Assembly (NCBI GenBank): GCA_001577635.1
Contig: LSBP01000005.1
Location: 1 to 64,000 of the forward strand
Origin: Halomonadaceae bacterium T82-2
GTDB taxonomy: Bacteria > Pseudomonadota > Gammaproteobacteria > Pseudomonadales > Halomonadaceae
Direction: 5' to 3'
Length of the DNA stretch: 64,000 nucleotides
The notes beneath the pieces were generated by a model. That model searched no databases. It was not told the DNA's origin and saw only the letters and a program-made list of their open reading frames with translations. The stretch's first letter is position 1. Every line of letters starts with the position of its first letter. Below, piece by piece: positions 45,009 through 53,499 of the stretch. The translations under genes were made by a program, and so were the position numbers.

Positions 45009-45734
45009 ATGGGCAGGGCCTTCCAGAACCGCAAGGAATCCATGGCCAAGACGGCCGCCGCCAAGACCAAGGTGTACAGCAAGTACGGTCGCGAAATTTA
45101 CGTCTGCGCCAAGGCCGGCGGGACCGACCCCAACGGCAACCTGGCGCTGCGCGGGTTGATCGAGCGCGCCAAGAAGGATCAGGTGCCCTCGCACGTGATC
45201 GACAAGGCCCTCGACAAGGCCTCGGGCGGCGGTGGCGAGGACTACTCGGCGGCGCGCTACGAGGGCTTCGGCCCCGGCAGCTGCATGGTGATCGTCGACT
45301 GCCTGACCGACAATCCCAACCGCACCTTCGGCGACGTGCGCGCCTGCTTCAACAAGGCCAAGAGCAAGCTCGGCACCCCGGGCAGCGTCAGCCACATGTT
45401 CGACCACTGCGCCATCCTCGCCTATGCCGGCGACGACGAGGAAGCCGCACTGGAAGCCCTGATGGAAGCCGACGTCGATGTCACCGACATCGAGAACGAG
45501 GACGGCCGCATCACCGTCTTCGCCCCGCATACCGAGTATGCCAAGGCCAAGCAGGCGCTGACCGACGCCTTCGGCGAGCTCGACTTCGAGGTCGACGAGA
45601 TCCAGTTCATCCCGCAGACCACCACCCCGGTCGAGGGCGACGACGTGGCGATGTTCGAGAAGCTGCTCGACACCCTCAACGACCTGGACGACGTGCAGCG
45701 CGTCTACCACAACGCCGACGTCGCCGACGCCTGA
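45009..45734 (+). CDS. YebC/PmpR-family protein, YeeN-like
   Basis: A 241-residue three-domain protein. The start [21 protein letters not shown] (quoted 20 residues at most: [12 protein letters not shown]), then [40 protein letters not shown] and the C-terminal [16 protein letters not shown]. The N-terminal spacing and the tail match E. coli YeeN more closely than YebC. YebC-family proteins have been called transcription regulators, and some were more recently linked to translation; which applies here cannot be told. The ATG at 45009 begins at the conserved MGR. A separate gene next to DUF3008. Confidence 0.9.
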   Translation: MGRAFQNRKESMAKTAAAKTKVYSKYGREIYVCAKAGGTDPNGNLALRGLIERAKKDQVPSHVIDKALDKASGGGGEDYSAARYEGFGPGSCMVIVDCLTDNPNRTFGDVRACFNKAKSKLGTPGSVSHMFDHCAILAYAGDDEEAALEALMEADVDVTDIENEDGRITVFAPHTEYAKAKQALTDAFGELDFEVDEIQFIPQTTTPVEGDDVAMFEKLLDTLNDLDDVQRVYHNADVADA

Positions 45735-45867
45735 ACCCCGCCGGAGCGCCGGGCCGCCGGATCGCCGAACCGCCGGACCGCTGCCCCCGGCGGCACGGCC
45801 GACACATCTTCGCTACGCTGATGGCCGGGGCACGAAGCCCCGGCCATTCGACGACAGGAGGTGTGTC

Positions 45868-46059
45868 ATGCCCGCCCATTCCAAAGCCCAGCAGAAGGCC
45901 GCCGGCGCCGCGCTCGCCGCCAGGCGTGGCGAGCAGAAGGTCAGTGACCTCGACGGGGCCGCCCGCTCGATGTACGACTCGATGGACGAATCCGAGCTAG
46001 AGGCGATGGCCGCCACCTCGCGCAAGGACAAGCCGAAGCACGACAACCACTCGTCCTGA
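45868..46059 (+). CDS. DUF3008 family small protein
   Basis: A 63-residue hydrophilic protein, MPAHSKAQQKAAGAALAA at its start, followed by SMYDSMDESELEAMAATSRK. The pattern is that of the DUF3008 family, common as an abundant small protein in halophilic and marine gammaproteobacteria. It is charged and Ala/Lys-rich, probably helical, with no signal peptide. A near-perfect AGGAGG ribosome site precedes the ATG, suggesting strong translation. A GC hairpin follows the stop. Function unknown. Confidence 0.85.
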   Translation: MPAHSKAQQKAAGAALAARRGEQKVSDLDGAARSMYDSMDESELEAMAATSRKDKPKHDNHSS

Positions 46060-46069
46060 TGCCCCTCCG

Positions 46070-46099
46070 CCTGCGGCCGCCGCGCCGAACGGCCGCAGG
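46070..46099 (+). terminator. Hairpin behind the DUF3008 gene
   Basis: CCTGCGGCC / GGCCGCAGG forms a 9-bp stem with a 12-base loop, beginning 10 bases after the stop. It lacks a T tract, so termination is probable but not certain. Confidence 0.5.
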
Positions 46100-46200
46100 A
46101 TCGAGCAAGAATCCGACAGGATCGCATTACCACCCCACGCCGAACGCTGACCATACTGCCGGGTGCAAGTTGTGTCTTTCGCCACGACAGGAGTCATTGC

Positions 46201-47247
46201 ATGCGTTATCGCCAGTTGGGCAATACCGGTCTGTTCGTTTCCGAGCTGTGCCTGGGCACCATGACCTTCGGCGGCCAGGGGGAACTGTGGAGCCAGATCG
46301 GCGACGTGCAGCAGAGCGACGCCGACCGTCTGGTCGGCCGCGCGCTGGAGGCCGGCATCAACTTCATCGACACTGCCGACGTCTACTCCGAGGGCCGCTC
46401 GGAGGTCATCACCGGCCAGGCCTTGAAGAATCTGGGCGTGCCGCGGGACGAGGTGGTGCTGGCCACCAAGGTGTTCGGCGAAACCGGCCCCGGCGTCAAC
46501 GCCCGCGGGCTGACCCGCTACCACATCATGGAAGGCGTCAAGGCCAGCCTGAAGCGCCTGCAGGTCGATCACATCGACCTCTATCAGGTGCACGGCTTCG
46601 ACCCGGCCACGCCCATCGAGGAGACCCTGCGCGCCCTGGACAACCTGGTCAGCCACGGCCATGTGCGCTACATCGGCGTCTCCAACTGGGCCGCCTGGCA
46701 GATCATGAAGGCCCTGGGCATCGCCGAGCGCCGCGGCCTGGCTCGCTTCGAGTCGCTGCAGGCCTACTACACCCTGGCCGGCCGCGACCTGGAGCGCGAA
46801 CTGGTCCCGATGCTCGACAGCGAGAAGCTCGGTCTGATGGTCTGGAGCCCGCTGGCGGGCGGCCTGCTCAGCGGCAAGTACGGCCGCGACAAGGACGCCG
46901 AGGCCGGCAGTCGTCGCACCCACTTCGACTTCCCGCCGGTCAATGTCGAACGGGCCTATGACTGCATCGACGCCATGCGCACCATTGCCGACGCGCACGG
47001 CGTCTCGGTGGCGCGCATCGCGCTGGCCTGGCTGCTGCATCGCCCGGCGGTGACCAGCGTGATCGTCGGCGCCAAGCGGCTCGAACAGCTCGATGACAAC
47101 ATCGCCGCCACCGAGATTCGCCTGAGCGACGACGAGCTGGAAACCCTCGACCGCGTCAGCGCCCTGCCACCCGAGTACCCGGGCTGGATGCTGGAACGCC
47201 AGGGCGAGGTCCGGCGCCAGCAGCTGGACGACTCGGCCAGGGAGTAA
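46201..47247 (+). CDS. Aldo/keto reductase
   Basis: A 348-residue NADPH-dependent (alpha/beta)8 reductase of the YajO/MocA-like branch. The catalytic tetrad is visible: Asp of FIDTADVYSEG with Tyr eight residues on, Lys in VLATKVFG, His in DLYQVHGFD. The cofactor region SVIVGAKRLEQLDDNIAATE is typical for the C-terminal NADP loop. The start MRYRQLGNTGLFVSELCLGT is complete (quoted 20). It likely detoxifies aldehydes or ketones. A single gene between DUF3008 and a methyltransferase gene. Confidence 0.93.
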   Translation: MRYRQLGNTGLFVSELCLGTMTFGGQGELWSQIGDVQQSDADRLVGRALEAGINFIDTADVYSEGRSEVITGQALKNLGVPRDEVVLATKVFGETGPGVNARGLTRYHIMEGVKASLKRLQVDHIDLYQVHGFDPATPIEETLRALDNLVSHGHVRYIGVSNWAAWQIMKALGIAERRGLARFESLQAYYTLAGRDLERELVPMLDSEKLGLMVWSPLAGGLLSGKYGRDKDAEAGSRRTHFDFPPVNVERAYDCIDAMRTIADAHGVSVARIALAWLLHRPAVTSVIVGAKRLEQLDDNIAATEIRLSDDELETLDRVSALPPEYPGWMLERQGEVRRQQLDDSARE

Positions 47248-47427
47248 AAGGACGACACGGCGGCCTACCGGGTCGCCGTGCCCCGAGCGCGCCTTTCAGT
47301 AAGCGATGCGGTGGTCTACCGTGAGATGAACAGCGTTGCCAAACGCTTTCGTTAACCAACGAGCCACCGCCCATGAAGCCTGCCGAGCCAGAACAACGTC
47401 CGCCCCCCCTCCGCCCGCCAACACCAG

Positions 47428-47976
47428 ATGGCACTATTCGCCCGCAACTTCTTCAAGCACCCGAAGATGCTGGGCTCGATTATCCCGAGCTCTCGCTTCC
47501 TCGTGCGGCGCATGCTGAATCACGTCGACTGGCAGCGCACCCGGGTGCTGGTCGAGTACGGACCGGGAGTCGGCACCTTTACCCGCGAGATCCTGAGGCA
47601 GATGCCTGCCGATGCGGTACTGATCGTGATCGAGACCAACGCGGACTTCGTCGACTACATCCAGCGCGTCTATCCCGACCCTCGCATGCAGGTCGTCCAT
47701 GGCTCGGCGGCCGACATAGAGCAGATCCTCGCTGAACGCGGCCTGGGCCAGGTCGATTACGTCATCGCCGGGATTCCCTTCAGCACGTTGCCCAGTTACG
47801 TCGGCGAAAGCATCCTCAATGCGACACATCAGGTAATCTCGCCCGCCGGAACCTTCCTGCTCTATCAATTCTCCCCCAGGCTCCTTCCCACGCTGCGCAA
47901 GACCTTCTCCAAGGTGACCCGCGAGTTCGAGCCGATCAACTTCCTGCCGGCGCACTTCTATCGCTGCAAGCCCTGA
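47428..47976 (+). CDS. SAM-dependent methyltransferase, phospholipid N-methyltransferase (PmtA)-like
   Basis: A 182-residue class I methyltransferase. The N-terminus FARNFFKHPKMLGSIIPSSR is the amphipathic membrane-contact segment seen in PmtA-type enzymes. The SAM site is VEYGPGVGTFTREIL, with VIETNADFVDYI as the acidic second strand. IAGIPFSTLPS replaces the N-P-P-Y type motif. It may methylate phosphatidylethanolamine or another lipid. There is no clear ribosome site, and the 180 bases upstream contain only a weak hairpin after the reductase, so expression level is uncertain. Confidence 0.83.
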   Translation: MALFARNFFKHPKMLGSIIPSSRFLVRRMLNHVDWQRTRVLVEYGPGVGTFTREILRQMPADAVLIVIETNADFVDYIQRVYPDPRMQVVHGSAADIEQILAERGLGQVDYVIAGIPFSTLPSYVGESILNATHQVISPAGTFLLYQFSPRLLPTLRKTFSKVTREFEPINFLPAHFYRCKP

Positions 47977-48002
47977 CCCCGGAGGCGACCGCACAACACG
48001 GA

Positions 48003-48077
48003 TCAGGGCGCCTTCGCTTCGACCGGCCGGATCACGTTGCCGACGTCGTCGGCCACCAGCAGCCTGCCGCGCCGGTG
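48003..48077 (-). pseudogene. Remnant of the C-terminus of a PQQ-type sugar/sorbosone dehydrogenase
   Basis: On the minus strand a short frame reads GRLLVADDVGNVIRPVEAKAP and stops (quoted 20 or fewer as RLLVADDVGNVIRPVEA). LLVADDVGN-V is the last beta-propeller strand in soluble PQQ-dependent and L-sorbosone dehydrogenases. The sequence before it is not propeller-like, so only the final 20 or so codons survive. The assignment rests on a short match. Confidence 0.35.
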
Positions 48078-48170
48078 TGGGCAACCTGGAAGGCGTCCTT
48101 CTTCCTCGCGCTTTCTTACCGCAGCAGGGGCCAGCAGCACGCCCCTGTCAAAACCGCCCGCTGAATGACA

Positions 48171-48202
48171 CCGGCCCGCCAACCGTGAGGTTGGCGGGCC
48201 GG
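48171..48202. terminator. Terminator behind catalase
   Basis: CCGGCCCGCCAACC-GTGA-GGTTGGCGGGCCGG is a perfect 14-bp stem with a GTGA tetraloop, 39 bases beyond the catalase stop. No T tract. It probably ends the catalase transcript and protects its 3' end. Confidence 0.65.
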
Positions 48203-48240
48203 GATTCAGGGCCCAGGCTCCGCGGGAGCCGGCGTGCCGA

Positions 48241-49701
48241 TCAGCCTGTCTTCGACTTCACGCCTTCCTCGATGCGCCGGCCGATCTCGGCGTCGATGTT
48301 CTTCCAGTATTCGAAGACCCGTGAGAGCACCGGCTCCTTCACCCCCCCCGCGACATGACCGACCACGTTGTTGACCAGCCGCTCGCGGGCCGCGTCGTCC
48401 ATCACCTGGTTGATCAGGGCGTTGGCCTGGCCGTAGTCGTCATCGTCCCGGCGTAGGGCGTAGGGCGCGCGCACCATCTGGCCGTGGGCCTCCCAGGTGG
48501 AATCGGTGGGATAACGTTCGCCGTCCGCCGCCGGGCCGCCCTTGGAGTTGGGCGCATAGACCGGATCGGAGACCTTGTTGATGCGCATCGCCCCGTCCTT
48601 GCTGTAGCTGTGGACCGGCGCCACCGGCGCGTTGACCGGAATGTGCTTGTAGTTGACGCCGAGCCGGGCCCGGTGCGCGTCGGCGTAGGAGAACACCCGG
48701 GCGACCAGCATCTTGTCCGGGCTGATGCCGATGCCGGGGACCAGGTTGTTGGGCTCGAAGGCCGCCTGCTCGATCTCGGCGTGATTGTCGGTCGGGTTGC
48801 GGTCGAGCGTCAGCTTGCCCACCTTGATCGGCGGATAGTCCTCGTGCGGCCAGACCTTGGTCAGGTCGAAGGGGTTGAAGCGATAGGTGTCCGCCTCGGC
48901 GAACGGCATGACCTGCACGTACAGCGTCCAGCTCGGGTGCTCGCCGCGCTCGATCGCCTCGAACAGATCGCGGGTATGGTAGTCGCTGTCCTCGCCGGCC
49001 AGCCGATCGGCTTCTTCCTGGGTCAGGCACTCGATGCCCTGGTCGGTCTTGAAGTGGTACTTGACCCAGAACTTCTCCCCTTGGGCATTCACCCACATGT
49101 AGGTGTGGCTGGAATAACCGTTCATGTGGCGCCAGGTCTTCGGGATGCCGCGGTCGCCCATCAGCCAGGTGACCTGATGCGCGGACTCCGGCGACAGGGT
49201 CCAGAAGTCCCACTGCATGTCGTGGTCGCGAAGGTTGTTGTCGGCGCGGCGCTTCTGCGAACGAATGAAGTGCTGGAACTTCAGCGGATCGCGCACGAAG
49301 AACACCGGCGTGTTGTTGCCGACCATGTCGTAGTTGCCTTCGCTGGTATAGAACTTCAGCGCGAAGCCGCGCGGGTCGCGCCAGGTGTCCGGGCTGCCGC
49401 GCTCGCCGGCCACCGTGGAGAAGCGGCTCAGTACTTCGGTCCGGGTGCCGGGCTGGAAGACCGCCGCCCGGGTGTACTGGCTGACATCCTCGGTGACCTC
49501 GAAATGCCCGAAGGCACCGCTGCCCTTGGCGTGGGGCTGACGCTCGGGAATGCGCTCGCGATTGAATTGGGCCATCTGCTCGATCAGGTAATGATCGTGC
49601 AGCACCAGCGGGCCATCCGGGCCGACGGACAGTGAGTGTTCGTCGCTGGCAACCGGGATGCCGGCATCGGTGGTCGTGGGCTTGCGATTGTCGGTCGTCA
49701 C
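48241..49701 (-). CDS. Monofunctional heme catalase
   Basis: Dismutates hydrogen peroxide. The 486 residues are a small-subunit (clade 3-like) catalase. Distal His57 is in [17 protein letters not shown], the distal Asn in [15 protein letters not shown] and the proximal heme Tyr in [20 protein letters not shown]-binding positions around [12 protein letters not shown] are kept. The GTG at 49701 is preceded by GGGGAG at 8 bases and gives the usual catalase start; a frame to 49743 has no ribosome site. A promoter-like TGGACA-N18-TATAAC lies about 190 bases upstream. A single-gene unit, probably induced by oxidative stress although no OxyR motif was recognised. Confidence 0.93.
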   Translation of the reverse strand: MTTDNRKPTTTDAGIPVASDEHSLSVGPDGPLVLHDHYLIEQMAQFNRERIPERQPHAKGSGAFGHFEVTEDVSQYTRAAVFQPGTRTEVLSRFSTVAGERGSPDTWRDPRGFALKFYTSEGNYDMVGNNTPVFFVRDPLKFQHFIRSQKRRADNNLRDHDMQWDFWTLSPESAHQVTWLMGDRGIPKTWRHMNGYSSHTYMWVNAQGEKFWVKYHFKTDQGIECLTQEEADRLAGEDSDYHTRDLFEAIERGEHPSWTLYVQVMPFAEADTYRFNPFDLTKVWPHEDYPPIKVGKLTLDRNPTDNHAEIEQAAFEPNNLVPGIGISPDKMLVARVFSYADAHRARLGVNYKHIPVNAPVAPVHSYSKDGAMRINKVSDPVYAPNSKGGPAADGERYPTDSTWEAHGQMVRAPYALRRDDDDYGQANALINQVMDDAARERLVNNVVGHVAGGVKEPVLSRVFEYWKNIDAEIGRRIEEGVKSKTG

Positions 49702-50238
49702 GATGATTACTCCCCTTTCTATAACCGTGGCCTGGGCAGCCACGCAGTGGTGTCTCGGCCGGCGGCCGTGCCTGCAGATCCCTGCAACCGCCCGGCGTCT
49801 CGCGGCCGGTGACGAACCGGCTGCACGCCCCGAGAGACGAAAAACGGTGATAGCCCGTCGGCCTCGACCGAACGGAACGCACGAAGGGAGTTATAGTTAG
49901 TCACGCGAGTGCCTGTCCAACGCCGCCGGCGGCGCCGGACCGGCAGAATCGGTCCGGTAGCCCACAAGTCCTGTTCCGATCCATTGCCCGCCCTCGTCGC
50001 CAGCCCGCACCACACGGCGGCTGGAGCACCAACCGACCGCGCGGGTAACGGCGCGCTTCATAGCGGCGTTCGATGCCGGCCATGGTTATTATTCATCGCC
50101 TTGTGCCATCGGAAGGGGCCGATTCATGCCCCCGCCCTGTGCACGGGAGCAAAAAACGGTAGGATGAAAGACGCAACAACGTCAGCAGGAGTCACGACAC
50201 ACGATCGATCATTGATTCAGCCGATACGGGAGGTTCTC
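49702..50238. other. 537-base intergenic region between catalase and a small conserved gene
   Basis: No gene is supported. It holds the presumed catalase promoter, a GC inverted repeat CCGGACC / GGTCCGG at 49935-49957 just upstream of it, and the leader of the plus-strand gene at 50239. Frames on either strand are Arg-rich and unlike proteins. The catalase leader would be nearly 190 bases, which leaves room for RNA-level control. Confidence 0.4.
49890..49919 (-). promoter_or_regulatory. Predicted catalase promoter
   Basis: The minus strand has TGGACA, an 18-base spacer and TATAAC in a small AT-rich island. It is the only promoter-like pair upstream of the catalase gene that I could find. The distance to the start codon is long (about 189 bases). 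Confidence 0.4.
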
Positions 50239-50535
50239 ATGGCAGTCTACAAGCCGGAGTGGCGGTGCCTGTTCAGCGTCAGCGACGAAGCCGAGGAATC
50301 ATCCACCTGGAAGGAGCGCCTCGCCTGGCGATTGCGGGCCTTCGCGGACCGCATCGACAGCAGCGGCCGAACCCTGAAGATCGATTACAACATTTCTCCC
50401 CACGTCAGCCGCGAGGACATCGACACCTGCCTTGGCAAGGGCTTTGAAGTCACCCAGGGTCTGCTCACGCAACTCGCCCACCAGGCCGCCTGCGAACACG
50501 TCATGCGCGACGCCAAGGCGGAACTCTACGACTGA
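50239..50535 (+). CDS. Conserved-looking hypothetical protein
   Basis: A 98-residue cytoplasmic protein I do not recognise. It has a charged N-terminal half with a helix (WKERLAWRLRAFADRIDSSG) and a C-terminal half with a second helix (TQGLLTQLAHQAACEHVMRD). GRTLKIDYNISPHVSREDID links them. The ATG at 50239 has a GGGAGG site at 6 bases; an in-frame ATG at 50164 would add 25 residues but has no such site. It lies about 95 bases before yejK in the same direction and could be co-transcribed. No signal peptide or membrane segment. Confidence 0.7.
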   Translation: MAVYKPEWRCLFSVSDEAEESSTWKERLAWRLRAFADRIDSSGRTLKIDYNISPHVSREDIDTCLGKGFEVTQGLLTQLAHQAACEHVMRDAKAELYD

Positions 50536-50630
50536 GACCCAGTTCCCGGAGTCGCCCGGCTCCGGGACGCCCCTACGGCCGCTCCCGGCGACGCGTTACC
50601 ATACCGACTCACTTCCTGCGAGCGCGCGCC

Positions 50631-51647
50631 ATGCCGATTCTCCACTGCATCGTTCACCGCATCGACAAGGCCGACGGCGACCAGCCTGCGGTGCTGACCG
50701 CCGCCGACACGCCCCTGGCCCCCTCGCCGCAGCTGGACGACCTGCTCGCCGAGCTGACCACGCGCTTCAATGCCAAGCGCAAGGGCTGGGGCTATTTCCG
50801 CGAGGACGCCGCCGGCCGTTCACTGGCCGCCCTGCTGCCCGCCTATCTCGACAGTGGCGAGGCCGAGCCCCGGACCGAGGCCTTCGCCACCCTGTCCCGC
50901 CAGGCGGCGGAAAGCCTGCGCGAGCTGGTCGAGCAGCAGCTGCCGACCGGCGGTTACCTGCTCATGGCCCACGTCCGCCAGGGGGAGACCGAGCACCTGA
51001 CCCTGGCCCTGTTGCACGCCCGGGCCGGCTTCGGCGTGGACGCGCAGCTCGCGGTCGTGCCGGCCGCCCCGCTCAACGTCAGCCAGCCCGCACTGGCCGC
51101 GCGCATCGACCTGACCCAGATGCGTGCCGGCCACTCGCGCCAGTATGTCGCCTTCACCCGCGACCGCGGTGGTCAGGCCCTGGCCGAGGCGTTCCGCGAC
51201 TGGCTGGGCTGCGAGGAGGGGGCGGATGCCCCCGAGGAAACCCGCACCCTGCTCAAGGCCTTCAGCGACTATGTGGAAAGCGAGGCCCTGCCCGAGGAGG
51301 CCGCCCGCGAGAAGACCGACGCCCTGCTCGACTACGCCAGCGATCAGGCCGGCCGCGGCGAGCCGCTGACGCTCGACGCCCTTTCCGAACTCGTCGACGA
51401 CCAGCAGCCCCGGGCCTTCTATGATTACATTCGCAATCAAGACTACGGACTGGCGCCGGAGATCCCGCCGGACAAGCGCACCCTGCAGCAGTTCAAGCGC
51501 TTCACCGGGCGCGCCGGCGGCGTCTCGATCAGCTTCGACTCGCACCTGCTGGGCAACAGCATCGAGTACGATGCCGATCGCGACCGGCTGATCATCAAGC
51601 AGGTGCCCGACGCCCTGAAGACACAGCTTCGGGAGCGCCACACCTGA
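50631..51647 (+). CDS. yejK: Nucleoid-associated protein YejK (NdpA)
   Basis: Nucleoid-associated protein of 338 residues (E. coli 335), binding DNA and linked to chromosome organisation. Typical blocks are HCIVHRIDKADGDQPAVL, FNAKRKGWGYFREDAAGRS, GYLLMAHVRQGETEHLTLAL, and the C-terminal KRFTGRAGGVSISFDSHLLG and DRLIIKQVPDALK. The start at 50631 gives the standard MPILHCIVHR beginning. It is followed 38 bases later by a curA-like gene. In E. coli it lies near radD (yejH), but here the two are 34 kb apart. Confidence 0.93.
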   Translation: MPILHCIVHRIDKADGDQPAVLTAADTPLAPSPQLDDLLAELTTRFNAKRKGWGYFREDAAGRSLAALLPAYLDSGEAEPRTEAFATLSRQAAESLRELVEQQLPTGGYLLMAHVRQGETEHLTLALLHARAGFGVDAQLAVVPAAPLNVSQPALAARIDLTQMRAGHSRQYVAFTRDRGGQALAEAFRDWLGCEEGADAPEETRTLLKAFSDYVESEALPEEAAREKTDALLDYASDQAGRGEPLTLDALSELVDDQQPRAFYDYIRNQDYGLAPEIPPDKRTLQQFKRFTGRAGGVSISFDSHLLGNSIEYDADRDRLIIKQVPDALKTQLRERHT

Positions 51648-51685
51648 ATCATTTCCCTGCCAACCGTCATCGGCCAGGAGGCCCC

Positions 51686-52690
51686 ATGCAGTCACGCTAC
51701 TTCACGCTCATCGACTATCCCGACGGCACCCCGGCGCGCGAGCTGTTCGACCTGCGTACCCGCGAGTTGCCCGAACTCGGCGACGGCGAGATCCGGGTGC
51801 GCAACACCTGGCTGTCGGTCGACCCCTACATGCGCGGCCGCATGAGCGGCGTGAAGACCTATGTCGACCCCTTCATCGCCGGCGAACCGCTGGATGGCGC
51901 CGCCGTGGGCGAGGTGATCGAATCCCGCGACGCCCGCCTGCCGGTGGGCACCCGGGTCAGCCACATGGCCGGCTGGCGCGACGTGGCCCAGCTGCCCGGT
52001 GACGCCGTTCATCCCCTGCCCGAGCTCGACGTGCCCGATTCCGCCTTCCTCGGCGTGCTGGGCATGCCCGGCATGACCGCCTGGACCGGCCTCAATCGCA
52101 TTGCAGACATGCGCGAGGGCGACAACGTGCTGGTCAGTGCTGCCGCCGGTGCCGTGGGGTCACTCGCCGTGCAACTGGCCAAGGCCCGGGGCGGCAAGGG
52201 CAAGGTGGTCGGCATCGCCGGCGCCCCGGAAAAGCTCGAGTGGCTGGCCTCGCTGGGCGTCGAGCCGGTGAGCTACCGTGGCAAGGACGCCGGCGAGCTC
52301 GCCGCCGATCTGCACAAGGCCTGCCCCGACGGCTTCGACGTGGTCTACGAGAACGTCGGCGGCGCCTGCCTGGAAGCCGCCCTCGACAACCTGCGCATCG
52401 GCGCCCGCATCGCCATATGCGGGCTGATCGACAGCTACAACGCCACGGCCCCCGCACCCGGCCCGAGCAATCTCGCCAAGCTGCTGTTCAACCGGGCGCG
52501 CATGGAAGGCTTCATCGTCACGGATCACTGGGACCACTACGCGCACTTCCTCACCACGGTCGGCCCGCTGGTGGCCAACGGCGAGATCACCTATCGCGAA
52601 ACCGTCGAGGAAGGGCTGGAAGCCACGCCCGACGCCTTCCTCAAGCTCTTCGACGGGAGCAATACCGGCAAGATGCTGGTCAGGCTGTAA
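51686..52690 (+). CDS. NADPH-dependent oxidoreductase, CurA/YncB-like MDR
   Basis: A 334-residue zinc-free medium-chain reductase of the leukotriene B4 dehydrogenase-like branch, expected to reduce alpha,beta-unsaturated ketones with NADPH (curcumin reductase is the named E. coli member). It has TWLSVDPYMRGRMSG, GMTAWTGLNRIADMREGDNVL and the cofactor loop SAAAGAVGSLAVQLAKARGG (each 20 or fewer), followed by FDVVYENVGG and ICGLIDSYNA. An AGGAGG site precedes the ATG. It follows yejK in tandem and is convergent with a periplasmic-protein gene. Confidence 0.92.
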   Translation: MQSRYFTLIDYPDGTPARELFDLRTRELPELGDGEIRVRNTWLSVDPYMRGRMSGVKTYVDPFIAGEPLDGAAVGEVIESRDARLPVGTRVSHMAGWRDVAQLPGDAVHPLPELDVPDSAFLGVLGMPGMTAWTGLNRIADMREGDNVLVSAAAGAVGSLAVQLAKARGGKGKVVGIAGAPEKLEWLASLGVEPVSYRGKDAGELAADLHKACPDGFDVVYENVGGACLEAALDNLRIGARIAICGLIDSYNATAPAPGPSNLAKLLFNRARMEGFIVTDHWDHYAHFLTTVGPLVANGEITYRETVEEGLEATPDAFLKLFDGSNTGKMLVRL

Positions 52691-52701
52691 AACCGGCCCG
52701 T

Positions 52702-53262
52702 CTATTCATCGCCACCGGCTGCCGGCCGAGTGCCCACGGGCACCATCAGGTGCTGGTAGTCGGTGCCCTTCCACATCACGTAGGGGCCGCCGTTGTCAGG
52801 GTCGGTGGGAAACGCCCCGAGCAGCGCCGCCGGGGCGATGATCATCAGGTGCGGCCCCTCGACGATCCACTGGTTGTCATCGGTTCGTTGCGCGGCGTAG
52901 GGGTCGACGTTGCTGGCCCCGGCATCGCCCTGCAGCATGTAGGCGATGCCCAGCCGGTCGGCGGTGAAGGGTTGCTTGTCCTGCCAGGCCTTGGCCCACG
53001 CCATCCAGGCTGCGTCGAGACACAACGGCGCCGTGCCCGACAGGCTCGGCGGCGTCGGCATGCAAGTATACCCGTTGCTGCCCTCCTGCAGGACATTGCC
53101 CTCCCAGTCGACCACGGTGGCCTCTTTCGCCATCCCCGGCCAGGCGGCGCTCAAGGCCTCCCGGAGCGTGTCCGATGCGGCCGACACGGGCCCCGCTACC
53201 ACCAGGCCACCGGCAACCAGGCTGGCGACACCGGCCCAGGCAACCGCAATACGTGCTTTCAT
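52702..53262 (-). CDS. Exported hypothetical protein
   Basis: A 186-residue protein with a clear Sec signal (MKARIAVAWAGVASLVAGGL, cleavage VSAAS near 28). The mature part has LREALSAAWPGMAKEATVVD, two cysteines in YTCMPTPP and APLCLDAAW that could form a disulfide, and PHLMIIAPAALLGAFPTDPD. I do not recognise a named family, although similar proteins of unknown role occur in proteobacteria. The ATG at 53262 follows GGGAGG. It is convergent with the curA-like gene (11 bases between stops). Probably periplasmic. Confidence 0.75.
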   Translation of the reverse strand: MKARIAVAWAGVASLVAGGLVVAGPVSAASDTLREALSAAWPGMAKEATVVDWEGNVLQEGSNGYTCMPTPPSLSGTAPLCLDAAWMAWAKAWQDKQPFTADRLGIAYMLQGDAGASNVDPYAAQRTDDNQWIVEGPHLMIIAPAALLGAFPTDPDNGGPYVMWKGTDYQHLMVPVGTRPAAGGDE

Positions 53263-53499
53263 CGTCCTGCCCTCCCTTGCCGGGCCCGCGCCTGCCGCCA
53301 TGGCCGGCGCGGGCCCCTCGCGTGACGCGCATGACCTGCAGCGACACGGTCGCTGCCCTTCCAGTCAAGGCAAGTTCAGGCGCATTCACCACAGGAAACC
53401 GCCCTCATCCGGCATGCTGCCTGTCGCGACGGCGGGAGCACGAGCCCCGCCATCCCGGGTGCGGGTTTCCGACCATCCCGCCCCGCCATACTCCGCTCG

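Noticed and set aside
49719-50083. Minus frames upstream of catalase containing MDRNRTCGLPDRF-like text
   Set aside because: This kind of Arg-rich peptide is a common artefact in GC-rich intergenic DNA; no ribosome site or homologous domain.
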